From: Pseudonocardia sp. T1-2H
Lineage (GTDB): Bacteria > Actinomycetota > Actinomycetes > Mycobacteriales > Pseudonocardiaceae
Direction of reading: 5' to 3'
Assembly (NCBI RefSeq): GCF_038039215.1
Contig: NZ_JBBPCL010000001.1
Span: 5,456,001 to 5,520,000 of the forward strand
Length of the DNA stretch: 64,000 bases
Shown here one piece after another: positions 8,560-16,866 of the stretch. The position numbers and the translations under genes are program-made. The notes under the pieces were generated by a model, which ran no database searches, was not told the DNA's origin, and saw only the letters and a list, made by a program, of their open reading frames with translations. Position 1 is the first letter of the stretch, and every line of letters begins with the position of its first letter.

Positions 8560-9458
8560 TCCATCGTCTCCGGGCGGACGGGCCACGGCGGGACGGCGGC
8601 CGGGTAGTCCCTGCTGACGAGGTCCGGGAACGACGGCGGCCGCTTCTCCAGGAAGGACGTGACGCCCTCCTTGACGTCCTCGCCCTGGCCGAGCGCGTAG
8701 ATCGCCGCCGAGTCCAGCCGGTGCGCCTCCCATGGCGTCGACGCGCCGAGCATCGACCAGAGCAGCTGCCGGGACGCCGCCACGGAGATCGACGACGTGT
8801 TGTCCACGATCTCCTTCGCGATCGCGTACGCGGCGGGCAGCAGCTCGTCGTCCGGCAGGACCTTGGAGACGAGCCTGCCGGCGAGCGCCTCCTCGGCCGT
8901 GAAGACGCGGCCCGTGGCGACCCACTCCATGGCCTGCGAGATCCCGACGACGCGGGGCAGGAACCAGCTCGACGCCGCCTCCGGCACCAGCCCGCGCCGG
9001 GCGAAGACGAACCCGAACTTCGCGGACTCCGCGGCGAGCCGGATGTCCATCGGGAGCGTCATCGTGGCGCCGATGCCGACCGACGGGCCGTTGACAGCGG
9101 CGATGACCGGTTTGCGGCAGGCCGCGACGCGCAGGGAGACGATGCCGCCGCCGTCCCGCGGGACGCCGCCGATGGTCTCGAAGTCCTTGCGCTCGGCCGC
9201 GCGCTCCGGGTCGTTCGCGTTGAAGGTCGCCCCGCCGCGGCCCAGGTCGGCGCCCGCGCAGAACCCGCGGCCCCGGCCGGTGACGACGACGACCCGGACC
9301 GAGTCGTCCGCGTCGATCTCGTCGAAGGCAGCGACCAGCTCCCTCGCCATGGTCGTGGTGAAGGCGTTGAGCCGGTCCGGCCGGTCGAGGGTGATCGTCG
9401 CGACGTGGTCCGCGACGTCGTAGGCGATCTCCGTGTAGGTGCTCTGGGTCGTCGTCAC
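8556..9458 (-). CDS. Enoyl-CoA hydratase/isomerase (crotonase) family protein
   Basis: A 300-aa crotonase-fold protein. The CoA/oxyanion-hole segment is GFCAGADLG and the second is AAVNGPSVGIGATMTLPMD, with FARRGLVPEAASSWFLPRVVG in the active-site region. The GLVPE pattern resembles isomerase-like crotonases rather than the classical two-Glu hydratase. GTGA overlaps at both ends (with the ECH above and SDR below) show tight translational coupling. Confidence 0.88.
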   Translation of the reverse strand: MTTTQSTYTEIAYDVADHVATITLDRPDRLNAFTTTMARELVAAFDEIDADDSVRVVVVTGRGRGFCAGADLGRGGATFNANDPERAAERKDFETIGGVPRDGGGIVSLRVAACRKPVIAAVNGPSVGIGATMTLPMDIRLAAESAKFGFVFARRGLVPEAASSWFLPRVVGISQAMEWVATGRVFTAEEALAGRLVSKVLPDDELLPAAYAIAKEIVDNTSSISVAASRQLLWSMLGASTPWEAHRLDSAAIYALGQGEDVKEGVTSFLEKRPPSFPDLVSRDYPAAVPPWPVRPETME

Positions 9459-10264
9459 TTGACCGCCCACTTCCCCGTGAACTCGGGATCGCGCTTCTCG
9501 ATGAAGGCGTCGAACGCGGCGGGCGCATCCTCGGTGGCGAAGTTGATCGACTGTGTGCGCGCCTCGCTGGACAGGGCGTCCCGCATCGTGCGGTCGGCGT
9601 TCTCGTTCAGCAGCTGCTTGGACTGGCGAACGGCGACGGGAGCCGCGTCGGCGAGCCGCTCGGCCAGGTCCGCGGTGAAGCCGTCGAGCTCGCCGGGCTC
9701 GACGAGGTAGGTGACCAGGCCGAGCCTCTCCGCCTCCTCCGCGCCGATGATCTCGGCGAGCAGGGCGAGCCGCTTGGCCTTCTGCAGCCCGACGATCTTG
9801 GGCAGCAGCCAGGAGCCGCCGAAGTCCAGCGAGAGGCCGCGTTTGGCGAAGATCTGGGAGAACCGGGCTGTGCGCGAGGAGACGACCAGGTCGCAGCCCA
9901 GCGCAAGGTTCCACCCCGCCCCGACGGCGACGCCCTCGACCTTCGCGATCGTCGGGATCGGCAGCTCGTGCAGCAGCAGCGCGACCTCGTTGACACCGCG
10001 CATGCGCTGCAACGGGTGCGTGTCGCCGCGGTCGCCGCTCAGGTCCGCACCCGCGCAGAAGTCCCCGCCCGCCCCGGTGAGCACCAGGACGCGGACCTCC
10101 GGGTCGTCGCCCGCCCGCGTGAAGACGGCACGCAGGCCGTCCCACGTCGCCGCGTCCAGGGCGTTCTTCCGCCGCGGCCGGTTCAGCGTGACCGTGAGGA
10201 TGCCATCGTCCAGGCTGGTGAGAACCGCCTGCTCCGATCCCGAATCTGGCGCAGTGTCCGGCAC
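9455..10264 (-). CDS. Enoyl-CoA hydratase/isomerase family protein
   Basis: A 269-aa crotonase-fold enzyme. DFCAGADLSG and VEGVAVGAGWNLALGCDLVV form the oxyanion hole, and KRGLSLDFGGSWLLPKIVG the active-site loop. A GTG at 10264 with GAGAAGGG upstream is used; the frame has an out-of-frame extension further upstream that is ignored. Second crotonase of the operon; the two may act on successive intermediates or as hydratase plus isomerase. Confidence 0.88.
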   Translation of the reverse strand: MPDTAPDSGSEQAVLTSLDDGILTVTLNRPRRKNALDAATWDGLRAVFTRAGDDPEVRVLVLTGAGGDFCAGADLSGDRGDTHPLQRMRGVNEVALLLHELPIPTIAKVEGVAVGAGWNLALGCDLVVSSRTARFSQIFAKRGLSLDFGGSWLLPKIVGLQKAKRLALLAEIIGAEEAERLGLVTYLVEPGELDGFTADLAERLADAAPVAVRQSKQLLNENADRTMRDALSSEARTQSINFATEDAPAAFDAFIEKRDPEFTGKWAVK

Positions 10265-10278
10265 TTCGAACCCTTCTC

Positions 10279-11391
10279 TCAGACGCCGAGGCGGTCGGCG
10301 AGCCGGGCGCGGTTCCGCGCCGGCGAACCGAACAGCAGCTCGGTGCTCTTCGCGCGCTTGTAGTACAGGTGCGCGTCGTGCTCCCACGTGTAGCCGATCC
10401 CGCCGTGATACTGGACGCAGAGGGTGCCTGCGCGGAAGTACGCCGGGCCCACGTAGGCCGCGACGAGCGCGGCCGCGAGCGGCAGCTCGTCCCGGGCGTG
10501 GTCCGCGGCCCAGCTCGCGTGGCGCAGGGCGGAGAGCCCCTGCTCCCAGTCGCTGTAGACGTCCGCGAGGCCGTGTTTGACGGCCTGGTACGAGCCGACC
10601 GGCCGGCCGAACTGGACGCGCACCTTGGCGTAGTCGACGGCCATCTCGAGCGCGCGCTGCAACCCGCCCAGTTGCTCGGCGGCCAGCGCCACGGCGCCCA
10701 GGTCCGCGACGAGGTCGAGCACGGCGGCCGCGTCGGCGCTGGCCAGCGCGGTGGCCGGGGCTTTCGCGAAGGCGACCTTCGCGAGCCGACGGGTGGGGTC
10801 GAGCGTCGTCAGCGTGGTCCGGGTGACCCCACTCGCGGAGGGGTCGACCCGGAACCAGCCCGGGCCGTCGGACGTCGAGGCGAGCACGAGCAGGACATCG
10901 GCGACGTCCCCGGCGACGACCGCGGTCTTGGTGCCGTCGAGGGTCCAGGCATCGCCCGACCTCGACGCCGTGGTGGCGCCGCCGGTGCGGTCCCACGCGC
11001 CGCCGCCCTCGGCGACCGCGACCGCGGCGATCAGCTCGCCCGCGACCATCCGGGGCAGCAGCTCGGCGCGGGCGGCCTCGTCGTCGAGGGCTAGCAGGGT
11101 GTCGGTGGCGAGGACGGCCGAGCCGAGGAACGGCGACGGCGCGAGGGAGCGCCCGAGCTCCTCCTGCACGATCGCCCGTTCGACGTGCCCGGCGCCCGCG
11201 CCGTCGTACCGCTCGGGGACGGCGAGCCCCAGCAGGCCGAGCTCGGTCGCCATCCGGCGCCAGAGCTCGCGGTCGTAGCCGTCGTCGGACTCCATCGCGC
11301 TGCGCACGCGCGCGGACGGGGACTGGTCGGTGAGGAACTTGCGGACCGCGGAGCGGAGCTCCTGCTGCTCGGGGTCGAGTACCAGCTGCAT
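10279..11391 (-). CDS. Acyl-CoA dehydrogenase, probable beta subunit of an alpha2beta2 FadE pair
   Basis: A 370-aa ACAD-fold protein. It has the weak N-terminal helical domain of accessory subunits and ends with QYHGGIGYTWEHDAHLYYKRA, the pattern of the second subunit in steroid-type FadE pairs (FadE27/FadE29 kind). It lies directly below a ~400-aa partner (28-nt gap). In such heterotetramers FAD and catalytic residues come from the interface. Start ATG 11391 with AAAGGTGAC upstream. Confidence 0.85.
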   Translation of the reverse strand: MQLVLDPEQQELRSAVRKFLTDQSPSARVRSAMESDDGYDRELWRRMATELGLLGLAVPERYDGAGAGHVERAIVQEELGRSLAPSPFLGSAVLATDTLLALDDEAARAELLPRMVAGELIAAVAVAEGGGAWDRTGGATTASRSGDAWTLDGTKTAVVAGDVADVLLVLASTSDGPGWFRVDPSASGVTRTTLTTLDPTRRLAKVAFAKAPATALASADAAAVLDLVADLGAVALAAEQLGGLQRALEMAVDYAKVRVQFGRPVGSYQAVKHGLADVYSDWEQGLSALRHASWAADHARDELPLAAALVAAYVGPAYFRAGTLCVQYHGGIGYTWEHDAHLYYKRAKSTELLFGSPARNRARLADRLGV

Positions 11392-11419
11392 TTCAGTCAC
11401 CTTTCGTCGCAAGAGGGGC

Positions 11420-12643
11420 TCAACCCCGCTGGGTACCGACCTTGAGCTCGCGGAACGGGATGTCCCGGTCCACCTGGGGCTCCTTGGGGAGGCCGAGGAT
11501 CCGCTCGCCGATGATGTTGTGCTGCACCTCGTTGGTGCCGCCGGCGATGCTCGACGCGGGTGCGGAGTTGATCCCCAGCGCCAGCTCGGCACCGCGGGCG
11601 TCGCCCGGCTCCCAGGCGATCGTGTCCGAGCCCGCGATCTGCCCGGCCGTGTCGATCGCTCTGCGCAGCAACAGCGCCCCGGCGAGCTTCGCGACGGAGC
11701 CGCGGGCGCCGGGCGGGTTCCCCGCCATCGTCTCCTGCCGCATCCGGACGTTGAACAGCTCGAGCACGCGCTCGTGCGCGTAGAGCTCGGCGAGCCGCTC
11801 GCGCTGCGCCGGGTCGCCGGTGACGCCGTGCCGGCGGGCGAGCTCGACGAGCGAGGCGAACTCCATCGGGTTCGTCTTCGGCTTGCGGGTCGCGCCGATC
11901 GAGACGCGCTCGTGGCCCAGCATCGTGACGGCGGCGTTCCAGCCCGCGTTGACCTGCCCGATCACCGCGTCGACGGGGATCCGGACGTCGTCGAAGTACA
12001 CCTCGTTGAACGGGGCGCGGCCGGACATGTCCTTCAGCGGCCGGACGGTGACGCCGGGCGCGTGCATGTCCAGGATGAACATCGTCAGGCCGGAGTGCTT
12101 GGGGCGGTCCGGGTCCGTGCGCGCGAGCAGGGCGCCGAAGTCCGCCCACTGCGCGTTGGTCGTCCAGACCTTCTGGCCGTTGACGACCCAGGCGTCCCCG
12201 TCGAGCACCGCCCTGGTCTGCAGGCTCGCGACGTCGGATCCGGCGCCGGGCTCGGAGAACAGCTGGCACCAGATGTCCTCACCCCGGAGCAGCCGCGGGA
12301 GGTAGCTGGTGCGCTGCTCGCCCGTGCCGAGGTCGTTGACCGTCGGGCCACACATGCCCATGCCGATGATGAACGGATAGGTCGGCAGCTCGTACGCGGC
12401 CGCCTCGTCGCTGTAGACCTGTTGGTACGCGGCGCTCAGCCCCTGCCCGCCGACGTCCTTCGGCCAGGTGATGCCGGCGTACCCGGCGTCGAACAGGGCG
12501 GCCTGGAACGCCTTCGCCGCGGGGATCAGCTCCGCCGCCGACGGCATCGACGCCGGGGCGTTGGCCTTCAACCAGGACCGGACACCGTCCCGGTACTCCT
12601 GGAGCTCGGTCGGCGAGCCGTTGGGCACGGACATCCGCGACAT
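11420..12643 (-). CDS. Acyl-CoA dehydrogenase, probable alpha subunit of an alpha2beta2 FadE pair
   Basis: A 407-aa ACAD. QLFSEPGAGSDVASL and VWTTNAQWADFGALLART contact FAD, and IAGGTNEVQHNIIGERILGLP closes the fold, as in FadE26/FadE28-type subunits. It is the first gene of the island's five-gene operon and starts ~50 nt from a palindromic operator at 12695-12708. It oxidises an acyl-CoA at C2-C3, most likely bulky or branched. An in-frame ATG three codons in is an alternative start. Confidence 0.88.
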   Translation of the reverse strand: MSRMSVPNGSPTELQEYRDGVRSWLKANAPASMPSAAELIPAAKAFQAALFDAGYAGITWPKDVGGQGLSAAYQQVYSDEAAAYELPTYPFIIGMGMCGPTVNDLGTGEQRTSYLPRLLRGEDIWCQLFSEPGAGSDVASLQTRAVLDGDAWVVNGQKVWTTNAQWADFGALLARTDPDRPKHSGLTMFILDMHAPGVTVRPLKDMSGRAPFNEVYFDDVRIPVDAVIGQVNAGWNAAVTMLGHERVSIGATRKPKTNPMEFASLVELARRHGVTGDPAQRERLAELYAHERVLELFNVRMRQETMAGNPPGARGSVAKLAGALLLRRAIDTAGQIAGSDTIAWEPGDARGAELALGINSAPASSIAGGTNEVQHNIIGERILGLPKEPQVDRDIPFRELKVGTQRG

Positions 12644-12694
12644 CCTCTCGACATCCTCGGCGCGGGCATCCTCGAGGGACGCCCCAACTCCTAT

Positions 12695-12708
12695 CGAACA
12701 ATCGTTAA
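12695..12708. promoter_or_regulatory. Operator copy 1 (CGAACAATCGTTAA)
   Basis: A degenerate copy of the five-fold palindrome TNAACGATCGTTNA. It lies in the divergent gap between the acyl-CoA dehydrogenase operon and the TetR gene at 12762, the expected place for an autoregulating repressor. Confidence 0.65.
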
Positions 12709-12749
12709 GTTAACACCGGTGGGCGACTGGTCCAAGGGCCTTCCGGCCC

Positions 12750-12755
12750 TACACT
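12750..12755 (+). promoter_or_regulatory. -10 element of a leaderless tetR transcript
   Basis: TACACT ends 6 nt before the GTG start at 12762 and no Shine-Dalgarno sequence is present, so the mRNA probably begins at or next to the start codon. Confidence 0.5.
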
Positions 12756-12761
12756 GAACGG

Positions 12762-13391
12762 GTGACGACGGCCCAGGAGACGTCCCCCGGCGGGGAACCC
12801 ACGCCTGCCGTACCGCGTGGCGGCGGTCGGGAGGCCATCACGTCGGCGGCCCGTGAGGTGTTCAACGAGCGCGGCTACCACGGCGCCTCGATCCGGGACA
12901 TCGCCAAGCGCGCCGGCCTCTCCCTCTCCGCGCTCTACTACTGGCACCCCAGCAAGCAGGACCTGCTGGCGGCTCTGGTGGAGGAGAGCACGATGGACTA
13001 CTTCCGCCGCTGTGACGAGGCACTGGCCGTCGTCGGGGACGATCCGGCGGACCGGTTGCGCGCCATGGCGCGCGCCGCCGTCGAGTACCGGGTGGAGCGG
13101 CAGACCGAGAGCAACATCGCGGCGCGCGAGTGGCGCAACCTCGATCCTGACAACCGGGCACGCCTCGAGGGCCTGCGCGTCAACGCCACCAGGCTCTGGT
13201 CGGACATCGTGGACGAGGGCGTCCGGCAGGGCGCCTTCCACTGCGAGCACCCCACGGACGCCCGCCGCGCGGCCCAGGCCGCCTGCAACGCGATCGCCCA
13301 GTGGTACGACCCCTCCGGCCCCCTCACCCCCGCCGAGCTGGTCGACCATTACACCGCGATCGTCATGCGCATCGTCGACCACCGGCCGTAA
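12762..13391 (+). CDS. TetR/AcrR regulator, candidate repressor of the island
   Basis: A 209-aa TetR-family protein. The helix-turn-helix is at about residues 38-72 (YHGASIRDIAKRAGLSLSAL, then YYWHPSKQDLL). The C-terminal ligand domain is unassigned. It is divergent from the ACAD operon with an AAC-GTT palindrome between them, and four further copies front other island operons. Being adjacent to copy 1 makes it the best candidate for their binding protein; an acyl-CoA effector would fit but is inference. Confidence 0.88.
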   Translation: MTTAQETSPGGEPTPAVPRGGGREAITSAAREVFNERGYHGASIRDIAKRAGLSLSALYYWHPSKQDLLAALVEESTMDYFRRCDEALAVVGDDPADRLRAMARAAVEYRVERQTESNIAAREWRNLDPDNRARLEGLRVNATRLWSDIVDEGVRQGAFHCEHPTDARRAAQAACNAIAQWYDPSGPLTPAELVDHYTAIVMRIVDHRP

Positions 13392-13402
13392 TCCCCCACC
13401 TT

Positions 13403-13445
13403 CCCGCGAGTCGGGGTCCACGGGCCACCGAGTCGGGGTTTCCCG
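13403..13445. repeat. CGAGTCGGGGT repeat unit (single arm, left of the DUF559 gene)
   Basis: Unit of the form CCCGCGAGTCGGGGT-N9-ACCGAGTCGGGGTTTCC. Its N9 (CCACGGGCC) is identical to that in the right arm of the palindrome at 35522-35610. An inverted unit lies at 14495-14528. Confidence 0.7.
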
Positions 13446-13533
13446 TCGCGAGTTGTCCACATGGGGCCTGCGCCATCCACAGGCGTGGAGATCATCGGTC
13501 CCGGCCACCGCCGCTCCCGGATCGTTCCGGGAC

Positions 13534-14505
13534 ATGGATCTCGCCGCGTTCGGACGCCATGGCGCCCTACCCCGCACCCGCGCCGCCGAGCTGTTCGGCG
13601 AGCATCACGTGCGTGCCGCGCTCCAGTCGGGACTGGTCGTCTCACTCTGGCGGGGCGTCCTCGTCGACGCGACGAGGCTCGCGGACCCGGTGACCCGCGC
13701 GTCCGCGGCCGCCCACCTCGCCGGGATCGACGCGACGATCAGCGGCCCGACCGCCGCCCGCCTACAGGGGTGCACCGCGGCCGAGGCGCTGCCCACGCAC
13801 GTCCTCGTCCCCTACGGCCACTGGCTGCGGTCGCGGCCCGGGCTCGTCGTGCACAATGGCCCTGACCGCGACGCCGACCGGATCGACCTCGACGGACTCC
13901 CCGTCCTCGCGCTCGAACGCGTCGTCACGGACCTGCTCTGCACCGCGTCCCCGCCCGACGCGTTCGCCGTGCTCGACCAGTGCCTTGCCCTGGCCCTGGA
14001 CCCCGAGGCCACCCGGAAACGGATCGACGAGCGGATGGCCTGCCGTACGGATCCGCGCGGCACGCGCCGGGCGGCGGCCATGCTCGCCGTCGCGACCGGG
14101 GCTGCGTTGTCTCCTCCGGAGAGTTGGGCGACCTGGCACGTCGTCGATCTCGGGTTCCCTCCCCCGCAGGTCAACTGGCCGCTCCGAAGTCCGGACGGGA
14201 CCACACTGTTCCTGCTCGACCTGGCCTGGCCGGAGCACCGCATCGTGGTCGAGTACGACGGCTGGGCCACGCACTTCGGCCGGGAGATCCCGGACGCGGA
14301 GCGCCAGGTGCATCTGGAGCGCCGCGGCTGGATCGTGATCCGGGCGGACGTGGCGGATCTGCGGGACCGGACCCGGCTCGCCGCGGACCTCGACGACGCC
14401 TTCCGACGACGCGGCGTCCCGTTGCGTCGCGCGCCGGGAGCCCTGCGGGGACGGCGTCACCGCGAGCCGGGGTTCGACAGCCGCCGGTACACCGCGACTC
14501 GGTAG
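13534..14505 (+). CDS. DUF559 endonuclease-fold protein with AbiEi-like N-terminus
   Basis: A 323-aa protein of a large actinobacterial family. The N-terminal ~60 residues resemble the winged-helix domain of AbiEi-type antitoxins, and the C-terminal ~110 a DUF559/VSR-like PD-(D/E)XK fold. In FLLDLAWPEHRIVVEYDGW the Asp and the ExD are candidate metal ligands. Function in cells is not established. It is flanked by inverted copies of a palindromic repeat, and its stop codon lies inside the right copy, which suggests cassette-like insertion. Confidence 0.75.
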   Translation: MDLAAFGRHGALPRTRAAELFGEHHVRAALQSGLVVSLWRGVLVDATRLADPVTRASAAAHLAGIDATISGPTAARLQGCTAAEALPTHVLVPYGHWLRSRPGLVVHNGPDRDADRIDLDGLPVLALERVVTDLLCTASPPDAFAVLDQCLALALDPEATRKRIDERMACRTDPRGTRRAAAMLAVATGAALSPPESWATWHVVDLGFPPPQVNWPLRSPDGTTLFLLDLAWPEHRIVVEYDGWATHFGREIPDAERQVHLERRGWIVIRADVADLRDRTRLAADLDDAFRRRGVPLRRAPGALRGRRHREPGFDSRRYTATR

Positions 14506-14528
14506 CCGCCAGACCCCGACTCGCGGGG
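14495..14528. repeat. CGAGTCGGGGT repeat unit, inverted copy right of the DUF559 gene
   Basis: The reverse complement of this stretch matches the 13403-13445 unit: CCCGCGAGTCGGGGT, nine different bases, then ACCGAGTCG. The repeat supplies the last codons and the TAG stop of the DUF559 gene. Confidence 0.7.
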
Positions 14529-14571
14529 TCGGGAGGGTTCATCGCACTCTCCCGATCACCGTGTCACTGAA

Positions 14572-14585
14572 TGTACGATCGTTCA
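14572..14585. promoter_or_regulatory. Operator copy 2 (TGTACGATCGTTCA)
   Basis: Palindrome of the TNAACGATCGTTNA family, 37 nt upstream of the thiolase GTG, where it could block the promoter. Confidence 0.75.
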
Positions 14586-14621
14586 GTTGGCGTTGTTCCG
14601 AGACGCAGGGGAGACCTTCCG

Positions 14622-15764
14622 GTGGCTGATGCATTCATCGTGGGCGCAGTTCGCACGCCTGTCGGGACCCGCAAGGGTGCCCTGGCCGGGGTGCACCCGG
14701 CCGATCTCGGTGCGCACGTGCTCAAGGAGCTGATGACCCGCACGGGTGTGGACCCGGCCGCGGTCGAAGACGTGATCATGGGTTGCGTCAGCCAGCTCGG
14801 ACCCCAGGCGGGCGACATCGCGCGCACCGCGTGGCTCTCCGCCGGGCTCCCGCAGACCGTCCCGGGCGTCACGATCGACCGGCAGTGCGGCTCGTCGCAG
14901 CAGGCGCTGCACTTTGCGGCGCAGGGCGTCATGTCCGGAACGCAGGACCTGGTCGTCGCGGCCGGGGTCGAGCAGATGGCGATGGTCCCGATGACCTCGA
15001 ACGCCATGGTCGTCAAGGAGCTCGGCGCGAGCACCAAGGGCGACGGCTGGAACGCCCGGTACGGGGACCAGGAGATCTCCCAGTTCCGCGGTGCCCAGCT
15101 GATCGTCGAGAAGTGGGGCTTCTCCCGCGAGGACCTGGAGAGGTTCTCCCTGGAGAGCCACCGGCGTGCGGTCACGGCGATCGACGAGGGCAGGTTCACC
15201 GACCAGATCGCGCCGATCGCCCACCTCGACACGGACGAGGGCGCCCGCCGCGACACGACCCTGGAGAAGCTCGCCGGCCTCAAGGCCCTCCGCGAGGGCT
15301 GGGCGATCACCGCCGGCGTCGCGAGCCAGATCTCCGTCGGTGCCGCGGCCCTGCTCGTCGCGTCCGAGGACGCGATCCGTCGCTACGACCTGACCCCGCT
15401 GGCGCGGGTGCACACCCTCGCCGTCGTGGGCGACGACCCGGTCTACATGCTGACCGGCCCGATCCCCGCCACGCAGGCGGCACTCAAGCGCTCGGGGCTC
15501 GGCATCGACGACATCGACACCTTCGAGATCAACGAGGCCTTCGCCCCGGTGGTCCTGGCGTGGGCGCAGGACACCGGCGCAGACCTGGCGAAGACCAACC
15601 CCAACGGGGGCGCGATCGCCCTCGGTCACCCGCTGGGCGCCACCGGTGCGATCCTGGCGACCAAGATGATCCACGAGCTGCACCGCACGGGAGGCCGCTT
15701 CGGCTTGCAGTCCATGTGCGAGGGCGGCGGTCAGGCGAACGCCACGATCCTCGAGCGCGTCTGA
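14622..15764 (+). CDS. Acetyl-CoA acyltransferase (thiolase)
   Basis: A 380-aa thiolase II-family enzyme that cleaves 3-ketoacyl-CoA, the last beta-oxidation step. The acylated Cys is in DRQCGSSQQAL (about residue 90), the general base His in GGAIALGHPLGATGA and the second Cys in SMCEGGGQANA. GTG 14622 is preferred because GGGGAGA precedes it. It carries an operator in its leader and is the only thiolase of the island, so it probably serves all its branches. Confidence 0.93.
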   Translation: MADAFIVGAVRTPVGTRKGALAGVHPADLGAHVLKELMTRTGVDPAAVEDVIMGCVSQLGPQAGDIARTAWLSAGLPQTVPGVTIDRQCGSSQQALHFAAQGVMSGTQDLVVAAGVEQMAMVPMTSNAMVVKELGASTKGDGWNARYGDQEISQFRGAQLIVEKWGFSREDLERFSLESHRRAVTAIDEGRFTDQIAPIAHLDTDEGARRDTTLEKLAGLKALREGWAITAGVASQISVGAAALLVASEDAIRRYDLTPLARVHTLAVVGDDPVYMLTGPIPATQAALKRSGLGIDDIDTFEINEAFAPVVLAWAQDTGADLAKTNPNGGAIALGHPLGATGAILATKMIHELHRTGGRFGLQSMCEGGGQANATILERV

Positions 15765-15777
15765 CCCTCTTGATCTT

Positions 15778-15830
15778 CACGAACGGCACTTTCGCTCATC
15801 AGGGAGGGATGAGCGAAGGTGCCGTTCGTG
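15778..15830. terminator. Bidirectional hairpin of the CACGAACGGCAC repeat family
   Basis: Two 23-nt arms (15778-15800, 15808-15830) pair with one mismatch around a 7-nt loop, between the convergent thiolase and dppF genes. The same arm sequence recurs at 38372-38424 and, as a single arm, at 23446-23460. Confidence 0.75.
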
Positions 15831-15834
15831 CACT

Positions 15835-16866
15835 TCAGGGCTGCGCAGACCCGTGGAGGTGGCAGCGGACCGTGCCTCCACCCGGGGCGTCGACGGGGGG
15901 CGGCGCCACCGTCCGGCAGATCTCCATGACGTGCGGGCACCTCGTGTGGAAGGCGCAGCCCGACGGCGGGTTCGCGGCGTCCGGCATCTCCCCGGTCAGG
16001 ATGATCCGCTCCCGCTCCCGCTGCCGGCGCGGGTTCGGCACCGGGACCGCCGAGAGCAGGGCCTCGGTGTACGGGTGCGCCGGCCGGTCGAAGAGCCGGT
16101 CCGTCAGTCCCGTCTCGACGATCTCTCCCAGGTACATAACGGCCACCCGATGCGCGATGTGCCGGACGACGGCGAGGTCGTGCGCGATGAACAGGTACGA
16201 GAGCCGGAACTCGGACTGCAGGTCCTCCAGCAGGTTGAGGATCTGGTTCTGCGTCGACACGTCCAGCGCGCTGACGGCCTCGTCGCACACCAGCAGCCGC
16301 GGGTTCAGCGCGATCGCCCGGGCGATCGCGAGCCGCTGGCGCTGCCCGCCGGAGAACTCGTACGGATACCGCTGTGCGTACCGCTTCGAGAGCCCGACGT
16401 GGTCCAGCAGGTCCGCCACCCGTTTCGAGCGCTCGGCCCGCGAGAGCGTGTCGTGCGTGTCCAGGGGCTCGGCGATGCTCTCCCCCACGACCATCGAGGG
16501 GTCGAGCGAGCTGTACGGGTCCTGGAAGACCATCTGCATGCGCCGCCGTGCGGCCCGCAGCTCCTGGCCCTTCAGCGCCGTGATGTCCTCGCCGTCGAGC
16601 CGGACGACCCCCCGCGTCGGTTCGACGAGCCGGAGCATCGCACGCCCGGTCGTCGACTTGCCGGAACCGGACTCGCCGACGAGCCCGAGCGTCTCCCGCT
16701 CCCCGATCTCGAAGCCGACGTCGCGCACGGCCCGCAGCGATCCGCTCCGGCCCAGCAGCCCGCCCCGGATCGGGAACTCGACGTCGAGTCCCTCGACCTT
16801 CGAGACCGGGGTACCGCCGGCCGGAGCCGGGTCCACGAGCTCCTCGGTTCCCATGGCCCTGCTCAT
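15835..16866 (-). CDS. Dpp/Opp-type ABC transporter ATPase (DppF/OppF-like)
   Basis: A 343-aa ABC ATPase: Walker A GESGSGKST, Q-loop VFQDPYSSLDP, signature FSGGQRQRLAIARA, Walker B LLVCDEAVSALD, H-switch FIAHDLAVV. The C-terminal oligopeptide-transporter extension has CAFHTRCPHVMEIC. The ATG overlaps the dppD stop (ATGA). Last gene of the minus-strand dppBCDF-like operon. Substrate unknown; regulon membership points to a carbon source of this island. Confidence 0.92.
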   Translation of the reverse strand: MSRAMGTEELVDPAPAGGTPVSKVEGLDVEFPIRGGLLGRSGSLRAVRDVGFEIGERETLGLVGESGSGKSTTGRAMLRLVEPTRGVVRLDGEDITALKGQELRAARRRMQMVFQDPYSSLDPSMVVGESIAEPLDTHDTLSRAERSKRVADLLDHVGLSKRYAQRYPYEFSGGQRQRLAIARAIALNPRLLVCDEAVSALDVSTQNQILNLLEDLQSEFRLSYLFIAHDLAVVRHIAHRVAVMYLGEIVETGLTDRLFDRPAHPYTEALLSAVPVPNPRRQRERERIILTGEMPDAANPPSGCAFHTRCPHVMEICRTVAPPPVDAPGGGTVRCHLHGSAQP

